A stretch of 40,298 nt of DNA from Methyloversatilis sp. (GTDB taxonomy: Bacteria > Pseudomonadota > Gammaproteobacteria > Burkholderiales > Rhodocyclaceae): positions 1-40,298 of the forward strand of contig JAEUNO010000039.1 in assembly GCA_016791045.1 (NCBI GenBank), read 5' to 3'. A model generated the notes under the pieces. It saw nothing but the letters and a program-made list of their open reading frames with translations. It was not told where the DNA came from and made no database searches. Positions 26,305 to 34,995 of the stretch are shown in pieces. Each line of letters starts with the position of its first letter. Positions within the stretch are counted from its first letter, which is position 1. The translations under genes were made by a program, and so were the position numbers.

Positions 26305-26522
26305 GACCGTTTCCCGTATTCGGCGGCGGATTCCTGCACGGTGTGTGCGGTGGCCTCGGGTTGGGGATAGACATGTTCCAGCGCGCCGTCGCGCACCACG
26401 ACGATCGCTGTGCCGGTCTGCGCCGCGATCTGGCGTGCCCGCTTGGCAGCACGCTGCAGCGCGTCCCACGAGCCACGCAGGTCAGCGTTCGCAGCAGTTT
26501 CAATCGGTCGCGGTGTGCTCAT
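26301..26522 (-). CDS. Small protein, putative antitoxin of the zeta-like gene
   Basis: This 73-residue protein has an amphipathic N-terminal part (LRGSWDALQRAAKRARQIAAQ is the helix, about residues 15-35), a beta-like core TGTAIVVVRDGALEHVYP and an acidic tail. I recognise the type (a small protein with an IVVxRDGxxxxxxP core) as a frequent companion of chromosomal zeta-like kinases, but cannot name a domain. Its ATG (26522) overlaps the stop of the kinase gene and its stop overlaps the GTG of res. A role as antitoxin is inferred from position and size only. ATG 26552 is an alternative start. Confidence 0.6.
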   Translation of the reverse strand: MSTPRPIETAANADLRGSWDALQRAAKRARQIAAQTGTAIVVVRDGALEHVYPQPEATAHTVQESAAEYGKRS

Positions 26523-27040
26523 GATTCGCTCCAGTCCAGCAATTTCGGCCATTCGCCTGAATTGTCATACAGCGCCCAGGCATCGACCCGCGGCGCGTAA
26601 AGATGTTCGAAGTGGTGCAACCCGGTCGCAAAGCGCCGCCGGATGATCGCCTCCGGAATGTCATGCCCGCCCTGACGCACCCGCTGGGCCACGCGAGCAA
26701 TGGCTTCATCCGGACTGTCCAGCCGCAGGAAGATCAGTTCGACCCGATAGCCGGCGAGCTGCCAGCGTTTGATGTGGCGCAGATAGCCACGGCCGGACAA
26801 CGTGGTTTCGAAGGCAAAGCTTTCCCCGGCCAGAAAATGCCGATCGAGTTCTGCAAGCATCAGACGACCGGCGTGTAGCGCAGCAGCTTCCGGTGCGAAA
26901 GGAGAGATGCCCGCAGCAATCAGATCGGCGTTCACGAACACCGGGCACGCGGCCTCGTTCGGCAGGAACTCGCGCGCAAAGGTGGTTTTCCCGGCGCCAT
27001 TCGGCCCGGCAATGATGATGACCTTGCGCGCCTGATCCAT
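26519..27040 (-). CDS. Zeta-toxin-like P-loop kinase
   Basis: This 173-residue protein has a P-loop GPNGAGKTT (12-20, K18), then NADLIAAGISPFAPE and FETTLSGRGY, features of the zeta/PezT toxin family, which phosphorylates UDP-N-acetylglucosamine and poisons wall synthesis. Later come LIFLRLDSPDEAIARVAQRV (a lid-like arginine region) and YDNSG near the end. Its start, ATG 27040, lies two bases beyond the mod stop; GTG 27046 would overlap mod (GTGA). Its stop overlaps the small gene (ATGA). It might instead be a non-toxic nucleotide or sugar kinase acting with the restriction system. The fold is confident, toxicity is not. Confidence 0.75.
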   Translation of the reverse strand: MDQARKVIIIAGPNGAGKTTFAREFLPNEAACPVFVNADLIAAGISPFAPEAAALHAGRLMLAELDRHFLAGESFAFETTLSGRGYLRHIKRWQLAGYRVELIFLRLDSPDEAIARVAQRVRQGGHDIPEAIIRRRFATGLHHFEHLYAPRVDAWALYDNSGEWPKLLDWSES

Positions 27041-27042
27041 GG

Positions 27043-28764
27043 TCACAGGTCGAGAGCGTACGGCGTCTGTTTGAAGGTGATGCCTTCGCGCGCGGCTCGG
27101 CCCCCCATGCGGTTGGCCGCCGCGTAGATCACCTTGGAGCCGGCGAAGACCGGCAGCATGTCGAACACCGGGCCGGTCAGCACGTTGCCGCCCGCCACCG
27201 ACTTGTCCTTCAGGATGCCGTTGTACAGCAGATAGATGGCTCGGCCTTCATGCACGCCGAGCAGCGGCGAATCGGCCGCGCCGGTGAATCCGCTGCCGGT
27301 TTCGGCAAACCACACGAATTCGGCGAGTTGCGCGAAGCGAACATCTGCCCGTATTTGCCCGTCGGCGTCGAACAGTGGCTCGGCGGACAGGCGGCAGAAC
27401 TGGAAGCTGCCGCCGAGCCCCTCGACCGGGGCTCGCTTTTTACCGGTAAGCGGCGTGTAGCCCTCAATGGCCTTTCGGACGCGTTCTCGCGTCTTGTGCC
27501 TCGCGACGTCATTGTTGAGTTCAACGAGGATGAACCGCACGGGTTCTTTTGAGTGCTGATTCAACTTGAGCACGGCGTGAGCCGTGGTTCCGGAACCGCC
27601 AAAGCTATCAAGTACAAGGTCACCGGGCTCGACAACCATCCCAATCAAGTCGGCAATCACTTCGGAATCCTTCGGAAACGGAAACGCACCAGCGCCAAGG
27701 ATTACTTCAACCTCCAGTGTCGCCGCCCGACCATCTTTATAGAACACACTCATCATGGGTTCTTCGTCGATCTCGAACAGGTAGCTCTTGCGGTTGGGAA
27801 TGGTCGTGTGATCTTTGCCGAAGTGGATGCGCGGCGGGTCCTCGGCCAGCGCCGCTTTTGTGGTGTCTTCCTCCCATCGCCAACCGGTCGAAGGCATCGC
27901 GCAAGGTTGATGCGTGACAGGGTGCAGGATGGGATAACGCGGGCGGTTCTCGCGGCCGTCATCGGGACCGTGGAAATTGTCGGGGAAGTACAGTCCGCGC
28001 TTGTCGGAGCAGTTGTAGTGCTTGTGCCCCTTACGCGGATCACCTTTAGGTAGTGCGCGATACCAAGCCATCATCTCTTTCCGGATGGCAACGTGGTCGT
28101 CACCGTGTTTTTCTTGCAAGCTCGCGTAATGCTCCAGTACGGTGTCGATGCCCGGCTTCTTGCGACGCCAGCGGACCTTGCGCTCCTTTAGAAGCGCCTT
28201 GTTGCGAGCGAAGGCAACAATGTATTCGTGCGTGACGGATACAAGTTTTGAATCGCCCTTCTTGCCCTTCTCCCAGACGATCGTAGCGACCTCGTTTGCC
28301 GCGCCAAAGATTTCGCGCATCAGGGCTTGTAGATTTCCGACCTCGTTGTCGTCAATCGACACAAAGATCGCACCGTCCTCCCGCAGAAACTGCTTCAGCA
28401 GTACCAGACGCGGATACATCATGCACAGCCAGCGGTCGTGCCGGTCCAGCGTTTCGCCTTCCTTGCCCACGACCTCGCCCAGCCAGCGGCGGATTTCCGG
28501 GCTGCTCACATTGTCGTTGTAGGCCCAGCCTTCATTGCCAGTGTTGTACGGCGGGTCGATGTAGATGCACTTCACCTGACCGGCATAGCGCGGCAGCAGG
28601 GCCTTGAGTGCGTGAAGGTTATCGCCCTGCACGATGAGGTTGCCGCTGTCCGCACCCTGCGCTTCGCCGCAGCTCAGTTCCGGTACGGGTTCAAGCAAGC
28701 GGAAAGGTACGTCCTTGTGATGTCTGACGACGGCGTCCTTGCCGATCCAGTTCAACGTGGGCAT
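27043..28764 (-). CDS. mod: Type III DNA adenine methyltransferase, Mod subunit
   Basis: This 573-residue protein methylates adenine in an asymmetric site and provides specificity for the Mod-Res complex. Motif IV DPPYNTG begins at D70 and motif I (AdoMet pocket, DSFGGSGTT) comes later, at F388, the order of beta-class N6-adenine methylases. The region between (about 130-370) holds the target-recognition part (KGKKGDSKLVSVTHEYIV and onward). DNA coding for it is poorer in G+C than the neighbours: 28201-28260 has 29 G+C of 60. The start ATG 28764 lacks a striking SD. It is the first gene of the restriction operon, 183 bases downstream of the nosR-like stop. Phase-variable repeats are not seen. 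Confidence 0.9.
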   Translation of the reverse strand: MPTLNWIGKDAVVRHHKDVPFRLLEPVPELSCGEAQGADSGNLIVQGDNLHALKALLPRYAGQVKCIYIDPPYNTGNEGWAYNDNVSSPEIRRWLGEVVGKEGETLDRHDRWLCMMYPRLVLLKQFLREDGAIFVSIDDNEVGNLQALMREIFGAANEVATIVWEKGKKGDSKLVSVTHEYIVAFARNKALLKERKVRWRRKKPGIDTVLEHYASLQEKHGDDHVAIRKEMMAWYRALPKGDPRKGHKHYNCSDKRGLYFPDNFHGPDDGRENRPRYPILHPVTHQPCAMPSTGWRWEEDTTKAALAEDPPRIHFGKDHTTIPNRKSYLFEIDEEPMMSVFYKDGRAATLEVEVILGAGAFPFPKDSEVIADLIGMVVEPGDLVLDSFGGSGTTAHAVLKLNQHSKEPVRFILVELNNDVARHKTRERVRKAIEGYTPLTGKKRAPVEGLGGSFQFCRLSAEPLFDADGQIRADVRFAQLAEFVWFAETGSGFTGAADSPLLGVHEGRAIYLLYNGILKDKSVAGGNVLTGPVFDMLPVFAGSKVIYAAANRMGGRAAREGITFKQTPYALDL

Positions 28765-28947
28765 TCAAGTCTTTCGATCAAGCTTTTGGGGATGTCTGCG
28801 CGCCCGCGCCGCCGCATACGGTCGCGGCCATGCGGAAGCGTCTGAAGCCTGGAATTTAACAGGTTGCGCGTTCCGGGCGCGCAGCTGATGCGTTCGGCAT
28901 CCGGGTAGCCAGTTCGGCGCGTCAATATATATGCAGAAGGTGACGGC

Positions 28948-31092
28948 TTACTGCGCGCCCTCGACCCTGACCGGCAGCGGAAAGGGCTTCACCGTGCGGC
29001 CCTTCTTCGCATACAGCAGCACCGGCGCGCAGCGCTTTTCGTCGGCGTGGATGCCGACGCAGTCGAGGCACTGGAAACAGTCGTCGTAGCGGATTTCGCC
29101 GCTGCGCTCGATCGCATCGTACTGACAGCGGTGACGACAGGTCTGACACGGCTTGCCGCATTCCACCCGCCGCGCCAGCCAGTCGAAGCGGCGCAGCTTG
29201 CCACCGAGCGCCATGGCCGCGCCGAGCGGACACACATAGCGGCAGAAGAACTTGTAGCTGAACGCGCCGGCCAGCAGCAGGCCGACCGCCCATGCGACAT
29301 AGGGCCAGGTGCGGTCGAAGCCCACCGTGATGGCGGTCTTGAACGGTTCCACCTCGACCAGCCCGGTCGCCAGATCGGGCGCGACGCCGGCCGCCACCAC
29401 CAGTACGAGCAGGATGACGTAGCGGCCGCGGTCGAGCACCCGCGCGAGCCGCGCGGGCAGGCGGATCTGCGGCACGCGCAGCTTCTGCGCTGCCATCGCG
29501 ACGAATTCCTGCAGCGCGCCGAACGGGCACAGCCAGCCGCAGAAGGTGCCGCGGCCCCAGATGAAGAAACTCACCAGCGTGAAGGCGATGATGAGCAGCG
29601 ATACCGGGTCGTACAGGAAGCTCTTCAGGCTCTGGCCGGCGACCAGCGTCTTGATCGCGCCGGTGATCTGCACGATGGACAGCTGGCCCTGCGCATACCA
29701 GCCGATGAACACCAGCGTGAACAGCAGGAAGGTGCTGCGGAACACCACCAGCCGGCGCGCATCCTTCGCCATCCACTGCGGTTTCGCCAGCACCACCGAC
29801 AGCAGCACGAGCGCGGCGCCGATCAGCGCCAGATCCGGCCAGCGGCCCTGCCAGGCGATCAGCCATTCCGGCAGCGGCTTGGGCGGATAGATGAACAGCC
29901 GCTCGGGCAGCGCGTAGTCGAGCGCAACGGTCTGGTTGGTGATGCGCGGCAGCATGATGCCCTTGGCGCGGGTCAGCGTCAGCGTGACCTGCAGCGGCTG
30001 GGCCGGATCGAGATTGGACGCGGCATAGACGCGGAACACACCCGATGCGTTGAAGGCGGGCGCGCCGGGCGGCGCCGGGTGCTCGAACACCAGATCGCGC
30101 ATTTCCGCCGGATAGCCACCCTGGGTCAGCTGCAGCTTCGGAGGTGCGGTGCCGGGCACGAAGCTGTCGTCGAGCACCGCCTCGCGGCCGGTGCTGGCGA
30201 ACCACAGTGCATGCTGGCCCGGTTCGAGCTTCTTCATCAGATCGGCGTAGCGTGCCTCGCCGAGCACGGTCCGGCCTACGGTCGGCAGATTCAGATAGGC
30301 GACATAAAGCTCGATCAACGTGTCGCCCGGGCTGCGCAGGGCGTCTTCGTCGGCGCCTTCGCCTTCGGTGCCGGCGAACAGCTTTTCCGCCTCGGCGTGC
30401 GTCACGCGCAGACGCCCGATCAGGCCGCGCTCGACCAGCGCAGGAAAGTCCACAGGTTCATAGATATCGTTGCGCACCTCGGCGGGCGGGCCGCGTGTGC
30501 CGGGGTCGGCAAAACCCAGCTTGGCGCGCGCCACCGCCAGCCCGGCGGCGAGCGCGGTCTGGTTCACGATGCGCACCGATGCGGTGGCCTTGGTGACGCC
30601 GTCCAGCACCACACGGTTGTCGGCGGCGCCGGTCTTCGTATTGCCGTAGGCCGACGACACGGTGAAATCCTGACGCAGGTTCTTGCCGGCGTACTGGCGC
30701 ACGAACTCGTTCAGCGGCGTTTCGCCCAGGCCGCTCAGGAACACCGGTTCGTGCTGGCGCAGCACCGATACGTCGATGAAGTTGCCCTTGCGGTCGATCG
30801 CCACCAGCAGGTTCATCGGCGTCCCTTCGAACCCCGGGATGGGCGCCAGATCGATCGACTCGAACACATAGCCGATCGGCCCGCCTTCCGGTTCCAGTTC
30901 GCTGGTGATCGGCCAGGCGGGAATGTCGGTCAGCTTCGGCTGCACGTGCAGCGGCGGCGGAAAGCGCGCCGACAGCGCCTCCAGCGTCATGTCGCCGGCG
31001 AAGGCGGGCGCGCAGGACAACATGAAGCACAGCGCACAGGCAAACGCTGAGGCCAGCACGAGGCGGATCGGAACGAACAGGGAAAGCGTCAT
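28948..31092 (-). CDS. NosR/NirI-family membrane flavo-iron-sulfur protein
   Basis: This 714-residue protein has a signal peptide (about 1-32), a periplasmic FMN-binding domain (about 75-200) with the flavinylation-type motif DGVTKAT (T170), a further periplasmic region, and membrane helices from about residue 405. Two CxxxCP motifs (C518-P523 and C617-P622) lie at cytosolic helix ends, and a C-terminal ferredoxin part has CGKPCQTCRHRC and CFQCLDC. This is the NosR/NirI layout, which moves electrons from the quinol pool to periplasmic reductases such as NosZ. No nos, nir or other reductase gene is present, so its partner is unknown; relatives work with other systems. The second ferredoxin motif has an irregular last ligand. 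Confidence 0.85.
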   Translation of the reverse strand: MTLSLFVPIRLVLASAFACALCFMLSCAPAFAGDMTLEALSARFPPPLHVQPKLTDIPAWPITSELEPEGGPIGYVFESIDLAPIPGFEGTPMNLLVAIDRKGNFIDVSVLRQHEPVFLSGLGETPLNEFVRQYAGKNLRQDFTVSSAYGNTKTGAADNRVVLDGVTKATASVRIVNQTALAAGLAVARAKLGFADPGTRGPPAEVRNDIYEPVDFPALVERGLIGRLRVTHAEAEKLFAGTEGEGADEDALRSPGDTLIELYVAYLNLPTVGRTVLGEARYADLMKKLEPGQHALWFASTGREAVLDDSFVPGTAPPKLQLTQGGYPAEMRDLVFEHPAPPGAPAFNASGVFRVYAASNLDPAQPLQVTLTLTRAKGIMLPRITNQTVALDYALPERLFIYPPKPLPEWLIAWQGRWPDLALIGAALVLLSVVLAKPQWMAKDARRLVVFRSTFLLFTLVFIGWYAQGQLSIVQITGAIKTLVAGQSLKSFLYDPVSLLIIAFTLVSFFIWGRGTFCGWLCPFGALQEFVAMAAQKLRVPQIRLPARLARVLDRGRYVILLVLVVAAGVAPDLATGLVEVEPFKTAITVGFDRTWPYVAWAVGLLLAGAFSYKFFCRYVCPLGAAMALGGKLRRFDWLARRVECGKPCQTCRHRCQYDAIERSGEIRYDDCFQCLDCVGIHADEKRCAPVLLYAKKGRTVKPFPLPVRVEGAQ

Positions 31093-31278
31093 CGTGCGGC
31101 AGGGCGCGGGGCAAGGATGCGATGGTTCGCGACGCTAGCACACGTCGGACGGATCGAAATCCGCGGCCGGCGGGAAACTCCTTCGTGCGTTAAGCTGTCA
31201 AGCAAACATGACATACCCGAAAGCCGCTGCCGCAGCCTGTCGGCACGGCCGGGTTGCCCACTGCGGAGAACCTGCATC

Positions 31279-32112
31279 ATGACCATCCAACGCTTTCGAC
31301 CGCGCTTCCTGCTTCACGCCGCCGTGGCTTTGGGCCTGCTGCCGATATCGGCGTTCGCGCTGACCGAAGCGGACATCGACGAAGCCATCCGCAAGCCGTC
31401 CTGGGGCCTGTACAAGGGTTACGCCGAATTCAAGATGGCGCATTACGACGACGCCAAGCGCATCTGGACGGTGCTGGCCGAGCGCGGCAGCGGCGAAGCC
31501 TGGTTCAATCTGGGCATCCTGGCCGAAGACGGGCTGGGCGAGCCGCGTGACCCGCAGCAGGCGCGCCATCGTTACGAACAGGGGGCGCTGGCCGGCAGCC
31601 GCAACGCTGCGCTGCGCCTCGGCCTGTTGCTGCAGACCAGCAAGCTCGGCGCGCCCGACCCCGATGGCGCGCGGCGCTGGCTGAAGGTCGCGGCCGACGG
31701 CGGCGATCAGGAAGCGGTGACCCAGCTCGCCGCGCTGTCGGGCGATGCGCCGGGCGGCAGTGCTGCCGATCGTGCGCTGGCCGATGCCCGGAAACTCGAA
31801 GCCGATGGCCGGCATGGCGATGCCGTGTCGCAGTACAGAACGCTTGCCGATGCGGGCGACCCGCGCGGCGTGACCCGGCTCGCCTGGGCCTACGAATCGG
31901 GTCGCGGCGTGCCGCGCGATCTGGCCGAAGCCGCACGGCTGTTCCGGGTCGCCGCCGAAAAGGGTGAAGCCGAAGCGCAGTACGCGCTGTCGGTCATGCT
32001 CGAAACCGGCGCCGGCCAGTCGCGCAACAGCGACGAATCGCTGCGCTGGCTGCGCAGCGCGGCCGACCAGAAGTACCCGCCCGCGGTCGACGCGCTGCAG
32101 GCGCGCAGGTAG
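31279..32112 (+). CDS. Sel1-repeat (TPR-like) periplasmic protein
   Basis: This 277-residue protein has a signal peptide (1-28, ending AFA-L) and about five Sel1-like repeats (for example GEAWFNLGILAEDGLGEPRD, then DPQQARHRYEQGALAGSRNA, and DLAEAARLFRVAAEKGEAEA). Such solenoids mediate protein-protein contacts, often in envelope assembly. ATG 31279 has CGGAGAA at 31264-31270; the frame is open upstream to about 31117 without an SD. It is divergent from the nosR-like gene (186 bases between) and convergent with the sensor kinase, with the REP array between. No partner can be deduced. Confidence 0.82.
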   Translation: MTIQRFRPRFLLHAAVALGLLPISAFALTEADIDEAIRKPSWGLYKGYAEFKMAHYDDAKRIWTVLAERGSGEAWFNLGILAEDGLGEPRDPQQARHRYEQGALAGSRNAALRLGLLLQTSKLGAPDPDGARRWLKVAADGGDQEAVTQLAALSGDAPGGSAADRALADARKLEADGRHGDAVSQYRTLADAGDPRGVTRLAWAYESGRGVPRDLAEAARLFRVAAEKGEAEAQYALSVMLETGAGQSRNSDESLRWLRSAADQKYPPAVDALQARR

Positions 32113-32259
32113 CCGCAGCGCATGTTGCACACGCCGGGGCGATGCCCGCGAGAACCACGACGGCTTCATGAATGGGGATGTTGTTCGTAGAGACTCCGTT
32201 TGCCGTCAATTCTCCGGAGTAAGACTTGAGAACAGTGACGCGGAGTCGTAGGGTGTGTT
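32113..32259. other. Intergenic stretch before the repeat array
   Basis: There is no gene. ACTCCG and CGGAGT around 32190-32216 could pair over a 15-base loop, without a T-tract, so the end of the Sel1 transcript is not obvious. Confidence 0.35.
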
Positions 32260-32792
32260 GCAGCGGAGGCACGGTTCCTGTGGGAGTGAGCCCCGCTTGC
32301 GAATCCGTACTCTGAACACGCGCCGGCGTTTGATCGACGCGCGGATCGCGACCGGGGGTCGCTCCTACAGGTGCGGCACGTTCTTGTAGGAGCGAGCCCC
32401 GCTCGCGATGCCGCCCTCTGAACACACGCCTGCGCACGATCAACGCGCCGATCGCGACCGGGGGTCGCTCCTGCAGCGGAGGCACGTAATTGTAGGAGCG
32501 AGCCCCGCTCGCGATCCCGTCTTCCAAACACGCGCCTGCGCACGATGAACGCACCGATCGCGACCGGGGGTCGCTCCTGCAGCCGAGGCACGTTCTTGTA
32601 GGAGCGAGCCCCGCTCGCGATCCCGCCCTCTGAACACGCGCCTCCGCACGATCAACGCACCGATCGCGACCGGGGGTCGCTCCTGCAGCCGAGGCACGTA
32701 ATTGTAGGAGCGAGCCCCGCTCGCGATGCCGCCCTCTGAACACGCGCCTGCGCACGATCAACGCACCGATCGCGACCGGGGGTCGCTCCTGC
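32260..32792. repeat. Tandem array of REP-like palindromes, 106-bp period
   Basis: Five copies begin at 32279, 32385, 32491, 32597 and 32703, exactly 106 bases apart; the first is degenerate and the last truncated. Each has a GTAG-headed hairpin (GTAGGAGCGAGCCCCGCTCG), a 20-25-base variable spacer, a conserved CGCACGATCAACGCACCG block, then an inverted relative (CGACCGGGGGTCGCTCCTGC). This is the BIME-like arrangement of GTAG-class REPs. It lies in the 3' space between convergent genes. Unit length is not a multiple of three; the arginine-rich frames that cross it are chance. No REP-associated transposase is in the window. Confidence 0.9.
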
Positions 32793-32817
32793 AATCACTG
32801 CCCGGCTGCCGCTTGCC

Positions 32818-34236
32818 TCACGAGGCGATCGGCAACACGAGGCTGGCGCGCAACCCGCCTTCGGGCCGCCGGCTCAGGGTGATGTCGCCTCCTTGCGCCC
32901 GGGCGACGGCGCGGGCGATGGCAAGACCCAGGCCGCTGCCGCCGGTGTGACGGGCGCGCGACGCTTCGAGCCGCACATAGGGTTCGAATACCCGCTCGCG
33001 TTCGGCGTCCGGAATGCCCGGGCCGTCGTCGTCGATGTCCACCCGTGCTTCGGTGGCGCTGCCCGACAGGGTGACGCGGATCTTGCCGCCGCCGTAGCGG
33101 CGCGCGTTGTCCATCAGATTGGCGAGGCAGCGGCGGGTGATCGACGGCCGCACGATGACCGGCTGCGCCACGCTGCCGTTCACTTCGATATCGGCGCCCA
33201 GTGCGGCGATGTCGTCGGCCACACCTTCGACCAGCGCGTCGAGCCGGGTCGGGGCCGCCGCTTCCGAACTGTCGCCGGCGCGCAGGAAGGCCAGGGTGTC
33301 GTCGATCAGCGTTTCCATGTCGGCCAGATCGCGCTCGATGGCGTCGCGTACCGGCCCTTCCGGCAGTTGTTCGAGGCGCAGTCGCACCCGGGTGATCGGA
33401 AGACGCAGGTCATGCGACACGCCCGCCAGCGCCTGCGCGCGGGTCTGGATCAGCGTGCGCAGCGCGCACTGCATGCTGTTGAAGGCGCGCGCGGCGCCGG
33501 CAACCTCGCGCGGACCGGATTCGCCGAGCGGCGCCTGTTCGAGGTCGCGCGCCAGTCCGTCGGCGGCGCGCGCGAACATGTCGAGCGGCCGGGTCAGCCG
33601 GCGCACCACCCAGATCGACAGCAGGCTGACGACGATGGCCACCAGCAGCAGGCTGCCGATGATGCGCAGCGGCCGCTCGGCCACCGCGGGTGGCGGCGAA
33701 TAGCGGAAGGTGAGCACCGTGCCGTCGCTCAGCCGCGCCTGCGTCGACACATTGTGCGCATGCGGCTTGGCAAGCAGCCGGGACAGCGCCGGCGGGGGCG
33801 GGGGCGGCGGGCGCAGCGGCAGCGCGTCACCTGCGGGCGCACCCGGCAGCGCCGTGCCGCGTTCGAGCGTGATCACCTGATGCATGTGGCGACCCGCGAT
33901 GCGCTCGCTCACCTTGCTGGAAAACGCCTCGAATTCCTCGTCCACCGGCCGTGCGTCGTCATACCAGGGTTCGTCGAGCGACAGCGCCGTGCTCGGACTT
34001 TCCAGCAGCCGCACCAGGCGTGCCCGGCCGGCCGGCGCGGTGTCGTTGATCAGCGCGATCGATTCGGCCACCCGGGTCGCCGCATATTCGCTGCGCACCT
34101 GACGCGACAGGCGCACGCGGTCGTCCACCACCAGCCAGAGCCCTATGCCATTGGCCACCAGCAGGCCGCCGAGCAAGGTCAGCAGGATCTGGCCGAACAG
34201 CGTGCGCGGCATCAGGCGCGAAAGAAATGCGCTCAA
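32818..34236 (-). CDS. EnvZ-like sensor histidine kinase
   Basis: This 472-residue inner-membrane kinase has two helices (about 13-35 and 190-210), a periplasmic domain of about 155 residues with a seven-proline run (LRPPPPPPPALSR near residue 148), HAMP (about 210-262), H275 in GVSHDLRLPITR, and an ATPase domain (NLMDNARRYGG, DDDGPGIP, GGSGLGLAIARA). It phosphorylates the OmpR-type regulator encoded just upstream. Its TTG start (34236) overlaps the regulator's stop (TTGA); ATG 34212 is an alternative eight codons later. The stimulus is unknown. The stop is 26 bases from the REP array. Confidence 0.9.
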   Translation of the reverse strand: MSAFLSRLMPRTLFGQILLTLLGGLLVANGIGLWLVVDDRVRLSRQVRSEYAATRVAESIALINDTAPAGRARLVRLLESPSTALSLDEPWYDDARPVDEEFEAFSSKVSERIAGRHMHQVITLERGTALPGAPAGDALPLRPPPPPPPALSRLLAKPHAHNVSTQARLSDGTVLTFRYSPPPAVAERPLRIIGSLLLVAIVVSLLSIWVVRRLTRPLDMFARAADGLARDLEQAPLGESGPREVAGAARAFNSMQCALRTLIQTRAQALAGVSHDLRLPITRVRLRLEQLPEGPVRDAIERDLADMETLIDDTLAFLRAGDSSEAAAPTRLDALVEGVADDIAALGADIEVNGSVAQPVIVRPSITRRCLANLMDNARRYGGGKIRVTLSGSATEARVDIDDDGPGIPDAERERVFEPYVRLEASRARHTGGSGLGLAIARAVARAQGGDITLSRRPEGGLRASLVLPIAS

Positions 34237-34958
34237 ACGTGTTTCTCCACCGGCACCGACAGCACATAGCCTTCGCTGCGCAGCGTGCGGATGATGCGCG
34301 GTTCGCGCCCGTCGTCGCCGAGCCGGCGGCGCAGCCGGCTGATCATCACGTCGACCGTGCGATCGAACGGACCGGCGCTGCGACCGGCCAGCACATCCAT
34401 CAGCTGGTCGCGCGACAGCACGCGATTGGGGCTTTCGGCCAGCGCGTTCAGCATGCGGAATTCGCCGCTCGACAGTGGTGTCACGACGCCCTGCGCGTCC
34501 ACCAGGTGGCGGGCACCCAGATCGAGCGTCCAGCCGGCGAATTTCAGTGTGCGCACATTGCCGTCGCCATCCGGCTGTTCCGGCGCGCGGCGCAGGATGC
34601 TGCGCACCCTGGCCAGCAGTTCCCGCGGATGAAAAGGCTTGGGCAGGTAGTCGTCAGCGCCCATTTCGAGACCGATGATGCGGTCGAGCTCGTCGCCGCG
34701 CGCGGTCAGCATCAGGATGGGCAGACGCGATTTTGCGCGGATTTCGCGGCACAGCGCGAGGCCGTCATCACCGGGCAGCATCACGTCGAGAATCAGCAGG
34801 TCGCACGCTTCGTGGGCGAGTGCGGCGCGCAGGCCCGGGCCGTCAGCCACGGTGCGCACGTCCATGTCCTGCTTGCCCAGATAGTCGCGCAGCAGTTCGC
34901 GCAGGTCGGGGTCGTCATCGACGACCAGGATGCGCGGCTTCGGATTGGCGGTGTTCAT
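34233..34958 (-). CDS. OmpR-family response regulator
   Basis: This 241-residue regulator has a receiver (D14-D16 pocket, acceptor D58 in LILDVMLPG, K in PKPFHPRE) and a C-terminal winged helix (about 145-238, with FDRTVDVMISRLRRRLGDD as recognition region). It forms an operon with the sensor kinase. I start at ATG 34958 (MNTANPKPRILVVDDD), the usual family start; the frame is open to 35012. An inverted repeat and a GTTTAC/GTTAAC direct repeat lie just upstream and could be its own binding site. Targets are unknown. Confidence 0.92.
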   Translation of the reverse strand: MNTANPKPRILVVDDDPDLRELLRDYLGKQDMDVRTVADGPGLRAALAHEACDLLILDVMLPGDDGLALCREIRAKSRLPILMLTARGDELDRIIGLEMGADDYLPKPFHPRELLARVRSILRRAPEQPDGDGNVRTLKFAGWTLDLGARHLVDAQGVVTPLSSGEFRMLNALAESPNRVLSRDQLMDVLAGRSAGPFDRTVDVMISRLRRRLGDDGREPRIIRTLRSEGYVLSVPVEKHV

Positions 34959-34995
34959 GCATGCAAGCTTAGCGGCTTGCCGGCCGCCCGCATGC

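Noticed and set aside
29047-31050. Open frame of 667 codons antisense to the nosR-like gene
   Set aside because: It has a low-complexity Arg/Gln/His shadow composition. The opposite strand has signal peptide, FMN and Fe-S motifs in the correct order.
31180-31210. FNR/Anr box between the nosR-like and Sel1 genes
   Set aside because: TTAAG and GTCAA resemble half-sites but their spacing is wrong for TTGAT-N4-ATCAA.
32260-32792. CRISPR array
   Set aside because: The spacers are nearly identical between units, the repeats are internal palindromes of REP type, and no cas gene is near.
31994-32794. Repetitive arginine-rich protein read through the 106-bp array
   Set aside because: The unit is not a multiple of three, so the same phrase appears in shifting frames; the repeat explains the frames, not a gene.
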